Made by a program: the position numbers and the translations under genes
Shown here: positions 1 through 9,142 of the stretch, piece by piece
Layout: every line of letters begins with the position of its first letter
How positions within the stretch are numbered: the first letter of the stretch is position 1
Source: Bacillota bacterium
GTDB lineage: Bacteria > Bacillota > Clostridia > Acetivibrionales > DTU013
Reading direction: 5' to 3'
Assembly: GCA_023409735.1 (NCBI GenBank)
Contig: JAEYRB010000056.1
Span: 62,001 to 126,000 of the forward strand
DNA: 64,000 nucleotides
The notes under the pieces: model-generated
What the model saw: only the letters and a program-made list of their open reading frames with translations
What the model was told of the DNA's origin: nothing
Databases searched by the model: none

Positions 1-870
1 TTGTTTATGCTGTATTATGCTAAGGCATCAATGCATCTTGGAAAGTATGATGCTGCCGAGAAAGTACTACGAGAGGCGATAGACAATTCTTCATTTTATA
101 AACAAAGGCATGTTATATATGCACAAATAGCTTTTGTGCTATTTGTTGAGCAAAAAATAGATGAGGCATTAGAATTTATGGAAATGTTGCCTACTTTGGA
201 AGCAGGTGAAGATGAGAAAATTGAATCAGGAGAGATGATACTCAATATGTTGGACGGTTTTCTTGATTCGCAGATGTATAGCGAGGCTAACAGATGTATG
301 TGTGTAATTCTTAAGCTTATTCCTGAACGAGAGGATATTGCTGAGGCGAAGAAGAAACTGGAAAATATGCTTAAGCTGGAGCCCGAGTTCACTGCTCTGG
401 AAGAGGATGGGTCAATTCCGGAATGCTTGCTGGCACTTATAGCAAATGAACTATTTCCTTCGTTTACGACCGATATGACTGAGTATCAGAGGAAGGCATA
501 TTCAGTTATGAATGAGTATCAAATTATAAATGACTATACCTTATACTTATTGCCTATCAGATATATAAAGACCAATTATCCTGAGGTTTATAGACTGAAA
601 GCTGATTTCTTTGATCAGCTCCAGAACTCAAAAAAAAGAAGGATACTGTCTGCTAAATATAAAACCTTGATCTATCAATATCAGGATGCTTTCGATGGCA
701 TGCTCGACGAGTGGTCTGACGAAGACGATGCGGAAGATGAAGATTACAAGGATTATGAGTATGAAGATTTTGTGACTTATGATAATAAAACAGAAAAGAA
801 GACAAAGTATGAGGATAATGTCAGGCCGTTCGTGAAACGTGAGGACTTTAAGGGCAATAAGCACAGCTGA
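1..870 (+). CDS. TPR-like repeat protein, 5' end outside window
   Basis: The reading frame is open from the first base. The TTG at position 1 has no visible ribosome binding site, so the gene almost certainly starts upstream. The visible 289 residues are mostly amphipathic helices; the beginning (YYAKASMHLGKYDAAEKVLREAI) reads as a tetratricopeptide repeat. The last 60 residues are very acidic (DEWSDEDDAEDEDYKDYEYED) and then turn basic. There is no membrane segment or catalytic motif, so a cytosolic scaffold or protein-interaction role is the most that can be inferred. It ends 5 bp before the stop codon of the convergent membrane-protein gene, with no room for a terminator. Confidence 0.7.
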   Translation: MFMLYYAKASMHLGKYDAAEKVLREAIDNSSFYKQRHVIYAQIAFVLFVEQKIDEALEFMEMLPTLEAGEDEKIESGEMILNMLDGFLDSQMYSEANRCMCVILKLIPEREDIAEAKKKLENMLKLEPEFTALEEDGSIPECLLALIANELFPSFTTDMTEYQRKAYSVMNEYQIINDYTLYLLPIRYIKTNYPEVYRLKADFFDQLQNSKKRRILSAKYKTLIYQYQDAFDGMLDEWSDEDDAEDEDYKDYEYEDFVTYDNKTEKKTKYEDNVRPFVKREDFKGNKHS

Positions 871-875
871 CCATA

Positions 876-1925
876 TCATAAAATTTTAGATTTTTTTAGT
901 ACCTTGTAGAATACTATCAGGAAAGTTAGGTAAAGCATTCCAACCAGTCCGAAGGCCTTTAGTCCTATGAACATTACCACAAGCGAAGCAACGGGGTGAA
1001 GCTCGAGGCTATCAGATACGATCTTCGGCTCTGCAACCTGACGTACAATGCTTATCAATAAAAATAGAATAATTATTCCTGCACCTGTAAGGTAATCTCC
1101 CATTAGTATGTATATAAATGATACGGGTATATAAACAGCAGCTATGCCTATTACAGGAAGAATATCTGCAACTGCGCTGATTATGCTGAGGGTTACTGCA
1201 TATTTAACTCCCAGGATCAAAAATCCTATAAGAGTCTCGATAAACGTAAGGGCATATATAATAGAATATGCCTTTATATATTTTGTCAGCATATAAACAC
1301 TATTGGACCACACTCTATCGAATTTCTGCCTTCCGCTGTCTGAAAAAATTGAAAGGACATTCTTTTTGATTTTTGTCATATCTCTTGAGAAAAAATATGT
1401 GGAAAGCATTATTATAAATATTACAGAGATCCACATAGGTATAGAAAGTGCAATTGATAAAAAGGTGCTTAGAAATCTGCTCACAACATTCAGATTATTG
1501 CTTAGTAATTGAGAAAGCTGACGGTTGTTGGTTTCGCTGAAGGATGGGTCTATATTACGCAGGTATGATCCTATCTCGTTTAAAATATTTCCCACCGGAC
1601 GCAGAAGCAGCTCCGGATTGGTTTTTGGAAGGTTTACGAGAAGCTGCTTAGCTTCCAGAATGATATTGTAAAACAGAAATGCAGAGAGAGTAAATATTAG
1701 CAGATACACTATTATTGATGCCAAAAGGGATGGTATGTTTTTATTCATTTTCAACCTTTTATCAAAGAAGCTTGTTATAGGTTGCATTATGAAAGCTATT
1801 GCAAATCCAAGGACAAATGGAAAAGTCAGGGTGCTGGTAGAATAAAAGATGGCAAACAAGGACGTATATGCCACAGTGTAAATAATAAACTTTTTTAGTT
1901 TTTTAATAAACTCCTTGCTGAACAT
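876..1925 (-). CDS. AI-2E family (YtvI/PerM-like) membrane protein
   Basis: A 349-residue polytopic membrane protein with the usual family layout: two N-terminal membrane segments, a third near residues 60-85, a long soluble stretch (about 90-150), then five or more C-terminal segments. The conserved late region includes ADILPVIGIAAVYIPV and a polar stretch RQVAEPKIVSDSLELHP, typical of the AI-2E transporter/PerM/YtvI superfamily. Members include exporters, Na+/H+ antiporters and the B. subtilis sporulation protein YtvI; substrate cannot be assigned from sequence. The ATG start begins MFSKEFIKKLKK, a short basic N-terminus before the first membrane segment. It is transcribed away from the ThrE genes across a 329-bp divergent region. 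Confidence 0.85.
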   Translation of the reverse strand: MFSKEFIKKLKKFIIYTVAYTSLFAIFYSTSTLTFPFVLGFAIAFIMQPITSFFDKRLKMNKNIPSLLASIIVYLLIFTLSAFLFYNIILEAKQLLVNLPKTNPELLLRPVGNILNEIGSYLRNIDPSFSETNNRQLSQLLSNNLNVVSRFLSTFLSIALSIPMWISVIFIIMLSTYFFSRDMTKIKKNVLSIFSDSGRQKFDRVWSNSVYMLTKYIKAYSIIYALTFIETLIGFLILGVKYAVTLSIISAVADILPVIGIAAVYIPVSFIYILMGDYLTGAGIIILFLLISIVRQVAEPKIVSDSLELHPVASLVVMFIGLKAFGLVGMLYLTFLIVFYKVLKKSKIL

Positions 1926-2254
1926 TCTACACCACCAGAGGATTGAATATTGACATTTTTACATAACAATATATTGTAAGTTTGCGATCCGCTATTGTTG
2001 AGGCCTAAAGCGAATTAAATTGTAAATGAATCATCAACGAGTCACCATAATATACACTTAATCGCAAATGACCTATATGTAAAAGCCTTATTAATTTATA
2101 TGTGTATGAGAGAATAATATGTAAGGCGGGCATATTATTAAGAAAACAGATTGCTTAACTATTCCTTATATTTACTTAAAAAACATGATAGAATGATATA
2201 TAAATTACATCGCAAATGTAAATATTAAATTGTCTTCAGGAGTGTAGCGCTGTT
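1926..2254. other. Divergent intergenic region, possible operator
   Basis: This 329-bp AT-rich gap separates the AI-2E-family gene (minus) from the ThrE pair (plus). It carries no ORF of note. The 10-mer ATCGCAAATG occurs twice (2061-2070 and 2209-2218). The second copy sits in a small inverted repeat, TTACAT-N5-ATGTAA (2205-2221), about 35 bp before the ThrE start and just after a plausible -10 (TAGAAT, 2189-2194). That placement would suit an operator, but no regulator is identifiable and such short repeats arise by chance in AT-rich DNA. Confidence 0.35.
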
Positions 2255-3010
2255 ATGCTTACCACGGAGCTAATAAAAATTGCAATTAAGGCCGGAGAAT
2301 TAATGCTTATCAGCGGAGCTGAAATTTACAGAGTTGAGGAGACCGTAGTCAGAATATGTAAAAGCTATGAAATTGAGTGTGAAAGCTTTGTTTTGCCTAC
2401 GGGCATTTTTATATCAATAATTGATGAATTGGGGAACGTGCAAACCTCATTTAAACGTATTAAACAGAGAACTGTAGATCTAAATAGGATAGATAGTGTT
2501 AATACCTTTTCAAGAGGGCTTAAGGCAGCTCCCTTGGAGTATGAAGCTGCCATGCGGAAACTTGAGGAGATAGAAGGAGAAAAGCAGTATAACATTCCGG
2601 TTTCATTGCTGTCAGCTGCTGTGGGCTCTTTTGTATTTGCGATGCTTTTTAATGGCAGCTTTTATGACGGAGCCACGGCTGCAATAATTAGTATAATTGC
2701 GTTTTTGATAAAAGGCTCACTCCACAGAAAGGGCTTTTTCCCTTTCTTTGAGCTCTTTGCAACAGGCTTGCTTGTAGGAATATTAAGCTATGCGGCATGC
2801 AGATTTTTCCCTGATCTAAATGAGTATAAGATCATCATTGGTGCTGTCATGCTTTATCTGCCAGGCGTTGCCATTACAAATGGCATTAAGGATGCGTTTT
2901 ACGGGGACCTGGTGGCAAGCTCGGCGAGGCTTGGGGAGGCCATTCTTACGGCTACGGCGCTGGCAGCCGGTGTTGGAATAGCCATAACATTAGGAATGAA
3001 TATGGGGTGA
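2255..3010 (+). CDS. Threonine/serine exporter, ThrE N-terminal half
   Basis: A 251-residue protein of the ThrE N-terminal family (PF06738). The soluble N-terminus has the family signature: a GAEIYRVEET motif near residue 21, then a CESFVLPTGIFIS block near residue 43. About five membrane helices follow from residue 115. Clostridia often encode ThrE as two polypeptides, and the partner half follows 6 bp downstream, so the two presumably form one inner-membrane amino-acid exporter. The ATG lies about 10 bp after CAGGAG. Substrate (Thr, Ser or a related small molecule) is inferred from the family only. Confidence 0.88.
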   Translation: MLTTELIKIAIKAGELMLISGAEIYRVEETVVRICKSYEIECESFVLPTGIFISIIDELGNVQTSFKRIKQRTVDLNRIDSVNTFSRGLKAAPLEYEAAMRKLEEIEGEKQYNIPVSLLSAAVGSFVFAMLFNGSFYDGATAAIISIIAFLIKGSLHRKGFFPFFELFATGLLVGILSYAACRFFPDLNEYKIIIGAVMLYLPGVAITNGIKDAFYGDLVASSARLGEAILTATALAAGVGIAITLGMNMG

Positions 3011-3016
3011 TATAAA

Positions 3017-3502
3017 ATGCAGGCAGTGTTGTTGTCGTTTTTTGGAAGTGCAAGTGCGGGAATATTATTCAACGTCAGGGGCAAAAGGCTGATTTATGCA
3101 GGTATATCAGGTACTGCAGGCTATATGTTCTATCTGTGGGCATTGAGAATTACAGGCCAGTCTATTATGGCTATCTTTATCGGTGCTATAGCTGTCGGAA
3201 TCTACAGTGAGATTTGTGCAAGGGTTCTGAAAACACCTTCAACATTATTTTCCATTCCCGGCATATTCCCTATTGTGCCTGGAATTGCTGCTTATGAAAC
3301 TATACAATACCTGGCTGACAATAATATGACAAGCGCAGGAGCCAAGCTGGTGGAAGCTCTTGGTGGTTCGGGTGCTATTGCTTTTGGAATAATTATTGTA
3401 ACAGCGGCTTTCAGACTGATATTGGGGCAAAAAAGCAGCAGGCTGCAGCCGGGGAAAGGTTCCTTAAAAGCTGAGGAGAATCGGGATGAAAATAAACAGT
3501 AG
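3017..3502 (+). CDS. Threonine/serine exporter, ThrE C-terminal half
   Basis: A 161-residue membrane protein of the ThrE_2 family (PF12821) with four to five hydrophobic helices and the typical segment TLFSIPGIFPIVPGIAAY near residues 77-94. It starts 6 bp after its partner's stop codon, so the two are translationally linked. The last 25 residues are polar and basic, a cytosolic tail. The gene is followed by a 130-bp convergent gap. Function as the second half of a split ThrE exporter is inferred from family and position. Confidence 0.88.
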   Translation: MQAVLLSFFGSASAGILFNVRGKRLIYAGISGTAGYMFYLWALRITGQSIMAIFIGAIAVGIYSEICARVLKTPSTLFSIPGIFPIVPGIAAYETIQYLADNNMTSAGAKLVEALGGSGAIAFGIIIVTAAFRLILGQKSSRLQPGKGSLKAEENRDENKQ

Positions 3503-3567
3503 TCCTTTACTATTGTATTCATTCACTTCCTTAATTATCCTAACGCACCGATTCTATGATATCGCTC

Positions 3568-3612
3568 AGCCAGACTGTCCCAAGGCTGACTACATTTATG
3601 GGACAGATGGCT
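3568..3612. terminator. Hairpin between convergent genes, possible terminator
   Basis: AGCCA-(ga)-CTGTCCC pairs with GGGACAG-(a)-TGGCT across a 19-nt loop, a stem of 12 pairs with a small internal bulge. It lies between the convergent ThrE and LysM-CAP genes. No clear T-run follows on either strand, so a terminator role is only likely from position. Confidence 0.4.
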
Positions 3613-3633
3613 AAGCTTGACAGTACATTACAG

Positions 3634-4248
3634 CTAAGGCTTCATAAACATCTGGGTCCAGTAGTATACACCGTTCTTGTTTTTCGCAAGTCCAACTCCT
3701 ATCTGAGTATATGTTCCGTTTAGAATGTTGGAGCGGTGTCCGGGTGAGTTCATCCAGCTGTTCATTACCTGGGCAGGTGAGCTCTGACCGTATGCGATAT
3801 TTTCGCCCGCGGCAGAGAAGCTCAGACCAAAGCTTTCCATCATTTTGAAAGGTGAGCCGTAGGTTGGTGAGGTATGGCTGAAATAACCTTTGTTAGCCAT
3901 ATCAGCTGATTTATACCTTGCAACTCTGCTAAGCTGCCAATTAGTGGTCAGAGGCTGCAGACCTTTGTTTACTCTTTGCACGTTAACAAGCCTAATGACT
4001 TCATTTTCCTGTTCCGTAGTCGTAACAACTGGAATATTAAGCACCTGTCCGGGATAGATCAATGCGGGGTTTTTTATCGAGGGATTGGCGGCGATTATTT
4101 CGCTTAGTCCAACCTGATTCCTGACTGCGATTTTCCACATTGTATCTCCCGATCTAACTGTATAACGTGTTGTTGTTTGTGCAAATGCTTGTGTTGTCAG
4201 TATTAACGAAATTAATAAGGAAGCTATTATTAATCTTTTCTTCATCAA
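3634..4248 (-). CDS. Secreted LysM + CAP (SCP/YkwD) domain protein
   Basis: A 204-residue exported protein. Residues 1-23 form a signal peptide with a likely cleavage after AFA. A LysM peptidoglycan-binding domain follows (YTVRSGDTMWKIA to YPGQVLNIP, about 28-73), then a CAP domain (about 80-204) with its conserved His/Glu elements: GYFSHTSP, AGENIAYG and GHRSNILN. In spore formers this architecture matches the YkwD/SafA-associated group found in spore coat, cortex or cell wall, but biochemical function is poorly known. The gene has a good ribosome binding site (TTGAGGTGATTTG before ATG) and is divergent from the topoisomerase genes. Confidence 0.88.
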   Translation of the reverse strand: MMKKRLIIASLLISLILTTQAFAQTTTRYTVRSGDTMWKIAVRNQVGLSEIIAANPSIKNPALIYPGQVLNIPVVTTTEQENEVIRLVNVQRVNKGLQPLTTNWQLSRVARYKSADMANKGYFSHTSPTYGSPFKMMESFGLSFSAAGENIAYGQSSPAQVMNSWMNSPGHRSNILNGTYTQIGVGLAKNKNGVYYWTQMFMKP

Positions 4249-4483
4249 ATCACCTCAAGGATATTTTTTGACAAAATTTAATTTCACATGCTGGCAATAT
4301 AATGTTGTAAAGCTTGATTTTACAATTGAGGATTGAAAAAGCATGATTCTTGACTTTGAAAGGCATTTAAGGAATAATAAAGGTAGATCTGGCTTTAAGT
4401 AAGCATGAATACAGAATTTATATTAAAATTCAGGATATTGAGCAAATATAGAATACAGAGCCGCATAATGGAGGAAGGTACAA

Positions 4484-6460
4484 ATGACAAAGGGAAAAGA
4501 AGTCTATGGAAATGAAAGCATATCATCGCTTAAAGGTGCCGACCGTGTGCGCCTCAGGCCCGGCGTAATCTTCGGCTCAGATGGTATTGAAGGCTGTGAG
4601 CATTCTTTTTTTGAGATATTGTCAAATTCAATAGATGAAGCACGTGAAGGCTATGGAGACAGGATAGAGGTCACACGTCACACTGATAAAGCTATTACTG
4701 TTAAGGATTACGGAAGAGGAATACCTCTTGACTATAACCAAAAGGAAGACCGGTACAATTGGGAGTTGGTTTTCTGTGAGCTTTATGCAGGAGGAAAATA
4801 TAAAAACAATTCAGGTGAAAACTATGAATTCAGCTTGGGGTTAAACGGACTCGGCAGCTGCGCAACTCAGTACAGCTCTGAATATATGGATGTAACTGTA
4901 TTTCGTGACGGCTTCAGATATGACCTCCGCTTTGAAAAGGGCGAGAATATAGGAGGTATGATCAAGGGAAAGTGCAAGTATGAAAGCACCGGAAGCATAC
5001 AGAAATGGAAGCCTGATCTGGAGGTATTTACGGACATTGATATACCTCTTGAGTATTTTCAAGAAACACTGAAAAAACAGGCAGTTGTCAATGCAGGCCT
5101 GAAATTCATTCTGTTTGATGAGCCGTCAGGCGAGACCTTCGAATACTGCTATGAAAACGGGATTGTTGACTATGTTAATGAAATAAGCGGAGATAAAGGC
5201 TTTACAGGTGTTCAATATTATGAGACCTCCGCAAAGGGAAGGGACAGGGAGGATAAGCCTGAGTATAAGGTTAAGATGCAGATCGCATTTTGCTTTAACA
5301 ATGAAAACAATTTACTTGAATATTATCACAATTCCAGCTTCCTTGCGTATGGTGGATCACCTGACAGGGCTGTAAAGGCCGCGTTTGTTTATGAGCTTGA
5401 CAGATGCATAAGAAATAGGGATAAATACAACAAAAATGAGGCAAAGCTAACATTCGCGGATATACAGGATAGTCTAGTACTTGTTACAAGCTCATTTTCT
5501 ACAGTAACCAGTTATGAGAATCAGACAAAAAAGTCTATTACAAATAAATTTATTCAGGAAGCAATGACTGATTTTATTAAGCAGCAGCTGGAAGTATATC
5601 TTATAGAAAACAAGGCAGAAAGCGACAGAATAATTGAGCAGGTGCTGGTTAACAAGCGCAGCCGTGAAACAGCTGAGAAAACCAGGATAAATATTAAGAA
5701 GAAGCTTGGCGGCAATGTCGACATGTCCAATAGGGTAAAAAAGTTTGTTGACTGCAGAACTAAGGATATTGATAGGCGAGAGCTGTATATAGTGGAAGGC
5801 GATTCAGCACTGGGTTCCTGTAAAATGGGCAGGGATGCAGAGTTCCAGGCTATCATGCCTGTTAGAGGAAAGATACTCAACTGCCTTAAAGCAGGGTATG
5901 ACGGTATTTTTAAGAGCGAAATAATTGTTGACCTGCTGAAGGTGCTGGGCTGTGGTGTTGAAATAAAATCAAAGCACAACAAGGACCTGAATACCTTTGA
6001 TATGGCAAATCTCAGATGGAGCAAAATTATTATATGTACCGATGCTGATGTTGACGGCTTCCAGATAAGAACGCTTATACTTACTATGATATATAGACTT
6101 GTACCTACACTGATACAGGAAGGAAAGGTATTCATTGCTGAATCTCCTCTCTTTGAGATTACTTGCAGGGACAAAACGTACTTTGCGTATACAGAAAAGG
6201 AAAAGGTACAGATACTGGCTAAGCTGGAAGGTAAGAAGTATACGATTCAGAGATCTAAGGGACTTGGTGAGAATGAGCCTGAGATGATGTGGCTTACGAC
6301 AATGAGTCCCGAAACCAGAAGACTTATAAAAATAATGCCTGATGATGCAGCCAGGACAGAGCTTATGTTTGAACTGCTTCTTGGTGATAATCTGCAGGGC
6401 AGAAAGGCATACATTGAGGAAAAAGGCAGCAAATATATAGAGATGATCGATGTAAGCTGA
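4484..6460 (+). CDS. Divergent type IIA DNA topoisomerase, subunit B (ParE/GyrB-like)
   Basis: A 658-residue ATPase subunit. In order: a GHKL ATPase domain with Glu/Asn box FFEILSNSIDEAREGY (about 45), an altered segment RPGVIFGSDG where GyrB has RPGMYIGST, the transducer domain, and a TOPRIM domain with EGDSA near residue 439 and the metal-binding DADVDG near residue 520. The C-terminal QRSKGLGENEPEMMWLTTM is the conserved end. Catalytic residues look intact, but many normally invariant positions differ, so this is probably a second, specialised copy rather than the housekeeping gyrase. AATGGAGGAAGG sets the ATG start. The A subunit follows after 260 bp. Confidence 0.85.
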   Translation: MTKGKEVYGNESISSLKGADRVRLRPGVIFGSDGIEGCEHSFFEILSNSIDEAREGYGDRIEVTRHTDKAITVKDYGRGIPLDYNQKEDRYNWELVFCELYAGGKYKNNSGENYEFSLGLNGLGSCATQYSSEYMDVTVFRDGFRYDLRFEKGENIGGMIKGKCKYESTGSIQKWKPDLEVFTDIDIPLEYFQETLKKQAVVNAGLKFILFDEPSGETFEYCYENGIVDYVNEISGDKGFTGVQYYETSAKGRDREDKPEYKVKMQIAFCFNNENNLLEYYHNSSFLAYGGSPDRAVKAAFVYELDRCIRNRDKYNKNEAKLTFADIQDSLVLVTSSFSTVTSYENQTKKSITNKFIQEAMTDFIKQQLEVYLIENKAESDRIIEQVLVNKRSRETAEKTRINIKKKLGGNVDMSNRVKKFVDCRTKDIDRRELYIVEGDSALGSCKMGRDAEFQAIMPVRGKILNCLKAGYDGIFKSEIIVDLLKVLGCGVEIKSKHNKDLNTFDMANLRWSKIIICTDADVDGFQIRTLILTMIYRLVPTLIQEGKVFIAESPLFEITCRDKTYFAYTEKEKVQILAKLEGKKYTIQRSKGLGENEPEMMWLTTMSPETRRLIKIMPDDAARTELMFELLLGDNLQGRKAYIEEKGSKYIEMIDVS

Positions 6461-6535
6461 CAGTAGGCAAATACGGTATAAAATATTTAGAGAAGTAATG
6501 TAACGAGACATAAAATGTTACATATTTCTATCAGA

Positions 6536-6559
6536 GATAGGTGCCTATCCGGTTTTTTT
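6536..6559 (+). terminator. Terminator after topoisomerase B gene
   Basis: GATAGG-TG-CCTATC (or the five-pair variant with a longer loop) is followed by CGG and seven T residues, 75 bp after the subunit B stop codon. It is a plausible intrinsic terminator, implying that the A subunit has its own promoter in the remaining 160 bp. Confidence 0.55.
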
Positions 6560-6720
6560 ATGTGGCGAGCATATTCCCTTCCCAAAGGTATGTTTGAATA
6601 AAACCTTGTTTGCGACCGTATAGAATAGTGACATGGTACATCACAGATGCCGTGTTAAATATTAGTATGATTATTATATGATGAAGCAGGCTCAAAACTT
6701 TCGTTTAGGAGAGATATATT

Positions 6721-8910
6721 ATGGCTGATAAAAATCTTGTGTTACAAAAAATAGCTGAGACACTGGAAGAAAATTATATGCCCTATGCAATGAGTGTTAT
6801 TATTTCAAGGGCGATACCTGAAATAGACGGCTTCAAGCCTTCCCACAGAAAGCTCTTATATACAATGTATAAAATGGGCCTTTTAAATGGATCAAGGACG
6901 AAATCAGCCAATGTTGTTGGACAGACCATGAAGCTTAATCCTCATGGGGATCAGGCAATATATGAGACAATGGTAAGACTTACAAGAGGCAACAGCTCAC
7001 TTCTGCATGCATATGTGGATTCAAAGGGGAACATGGGAAAGGTCTATTCGAGAGACATGCACTATGCGGCTTCTCGTTATACAGAGGTCAAGCTAGAAAA
7101 GCTGTGTGAAGAGCTGTTCCGTGATCTGGATAAGGATTCTGTAGACTTTGTAGACAATTATGACGGTACATTGAAGGAGCCAACCTTGTTCCCTGCTACC
7201 TTCCCGAGCGTTCTGGTCAATGCCAATCAGGGTATTGCAGTAGGCATGGCAAGTAATCTTTGCAGCTTTAATCTAAAAGAGGTATGTGATGCGACGGTAG
7301 CTTATATAAAAGACGAAAACTTCGATCTGATGAATTACATCAAGGCGCCTGATTTCTCCACCGGCGGCAGTCTGATATACAATGAAAGTGAAATGAAAGA
7401 GATATTTGAGACTGGAAGGGGAAGCTTCAAGGTCAGAGCCAAGTACAATTATGATAAAAAGAACAGCTGTATTGAAATATATGAAATACCATACACAACA
7501 AGCTCAGAGGCAATAATTGATGCAGTGATAGAGCTTGTTAAAAACGGAAAGATAAAGGACATATCTGATGTAAGGGATGAAACTGACTTGAATGGCCTCA
7601 AGATCACACTGGATATAAGGAAGAGTGCAGATCCGGAATCGATTATGAACAAGCTGTATAAGATGACGCCTCTGCAGGATTCCTTCGGCTGCAACTTTAA
7701 TATACTTATAGGCAATACACCGAGAGTAATGGGCATAAGAAGTATACTGAGAGAATGGCTGATATTCAGAACACAGTGCATAAAAAGACAGATACAGTTT
7801 GATGTAGGCAAGAAGGAGGATAAGCTCCATTTACTGCTCGGCCTTAGAAAAATTCTTCTTGATATAGATAAAGCAATTGCAATTATAAGAGGAACAGAGA
7901 GTGACGCACAGGTCGTTCCAAACCTGATGAATGGCTTTGATATTGACCAGATACAGGCTGAATTCATAGCTGAGATAAAGCTGAGGAACCTGAATAGGGA
8001 ATATATACTGGACAAGGTTGGAGAGGTTGACTCACTGAAGCAGGAAATTGCCGATCTGAAAGACATCATTGCAAATGAAGGCAGGATAAAGCAGATCATC
8101 ATCAAGCAGCTTAATGATGTGTCGAAGAAGTATGGACAAGCCAGAAAAACTGAGATCATATCTGAGGAATATGTGGAAGAAATAACAGAAGAGCATTTGA
8201 TCGATGATTACAATCTTAAGCTTTTCCTCACCGACCATAATTACCTCAAGAAGATACCGCTTGTCTCACTTCGTGCTAACCCTGAGCATAAGCTCAAGGA
8301 CGAAGATGTGATACTCCAGGAGATCGAAACTCACAATAAGGCAGACCTTCTGCTGTTCTCTGACAAACAGACTGTATATAAGCTTCGCATTTATGAAATA
8401 AACGACTGCAAGGCAAGCTCTTTGGGCGAGTACCTTGCCAACCTGCTGCAGCTGGACGAAAATGAGAAAATAATTTACATGGTCGTCACAGACAATTATG
8501 ACGGATGGATGCTGTTCTCATTTGAAAATGGAAAGAGTGCAAAAATTGAATTACAAAGCTATGCTACCAAGACCAACAGAAAAAAACTGGCCAATGCTTA
8601 CGCCGATATAGCTCCATTGGTTGACATAAGGTATCTGGAGGCGGATACAGAGCTGGTGGCATACAGTAGTATAAATAAGGTACTTATTTTCGATACAGCG
8701 AATATTAACCCCAAGTCCACCAGAAACTCTCAGGGTGTTCAGATCCTTAAGGAGAAAAAGGGAAGCTTTATGTGCTCTATAAAGACCATAGAGCAATCGG
8801 GAATCAAAAATCCGGACTACTACAGAACTCGTTCTATACCTGCTGTAGGCTGCTATTTCAGAGAAGAGGATGCAGACAACAAGCAGCTGACAATTGATTT
8901 TGATAAATAG
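6721..8910 (+). CDS. Divergent type IIA DNA topoisomerase, subunit A (ParC/GyrA-like)
   Basis: A 729-residue cleavage subunit. The N-terminus has AMSVIISRAIPEIDGFKPSH and a winged-helix DNA gate with the catalytic tyrosine in SRYTEVKL near residue 120. The quinolone-pocket helix reads NPHGDQAIYETMVRL, keeping HGD and the AIYE acid but differing from the usual HPHGDSAIYD. The breakage-reunion and coiled-coil regions run to about residue 490; the remaining 240 residues form a short, weakly conserved beta-pinwheel domain without an obvious GyrA box, more like topoisomerase IV. The ATG follows TTAGGAGAGATATATT. It should assemble with the upstream ATPase subunit. Confidence 0.85.
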   Translation: MADKNLVLQKIAETLEENYMPYAMSVIISRAIPEIDGFKPSHRKLLYTMYKMGLLNGSRTKSANVVGQTMKLNPHGDQAIYETMVRLTRGNSSLLHAYVDSKGNMGKVYSRDMHYAASRYTEVKLEKLCEELFRDLDKDSVDFVDNYDGTLKEPTLFPATFPSVLVNANQGIAVGMASNLCSFNLKEVCDATVAYIKDENFDLMNYIKAPDFSTGGSLIYNESEMKEIFETGRGSFKVRAKYNYDKKNSCIEIYEIPYTTSSEAIIDAVIELVKNGKIKDISDVRDETDLNGLKITLDIRKSADPESIMNKLYKMTPLQDSFGCNFNILIGNTPRVMGIRSILREWLIFRTQCIKRQIQFDVGKKEDKLHLLLGLRKILLDIDKAIAIIRGTESDAQVVPNLMNGFDIDQIQAEFIAEIKLRNLNREYILDKVGEVDSLKQEIADLKDIIANEGRIKQIIIKQLNDVSKKYGQARKTEIISEEYVEEITEEHLIDDYNLKLFLTDHNYLKKIPLVSLRANPEHKLKDEDVILQEIETHNKADLLLFSDKQTVYKLRIYEINDCKASSLGEYLANLLQLDENEKIIYMVVTDNYDGWMLFSFENGKSAKIELQSYATKTNRKKLANAYADIAPLVDIRYLEADTELVAYSSINKVLIFDTANINPKSTRNSQGVQILKEKKGSFMCSIKTIEQSGIKNPDYYRTRSIPAVGCYFREEDADNKQLTIDFDK

Positions 8911-9045
8911 AACACAGGGAGACGGTTCGAGATTACTGAAAAAGTCTAGTTCATATCGAAAAAAGGGCTTGAAACCCGCTTAGCTTCGCTGCTATTTTCT
9001 TGTAAATGGTACTTTATCAGCAGTCTCGGACGGTTCTTCTGTGTT
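8911..9045. repeat. 29-bp imperfect inverted repeats around a 77-bp spacer
   Basis: Arm 1 (8911-8939) and arm 2 (9017-9045) are inverted copies of each other: both ends match as AACACAG/CTGTGTT, and the inner ends GAGATTACTGA/TCAGCAGTCTC differ only by changes that allow G-U pairs. The middle of each arm is less conserved. The element begins with the base right after the topoisomerase A stop codon. It may be a long terminator-like hairpin or a degenerate miniature element. No coding frame is evident inside. Confidence 0.5.
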
Positions 9046-9142
9046 AAGGGAGTTGTCAAAGAGACGTGTCAATGAACGGGGTAGTTAACACTCGCCTTTA
9101 ACTCTAACTGGTAAAATCCCTGCTCTGCTGTCTACTCCCTGA

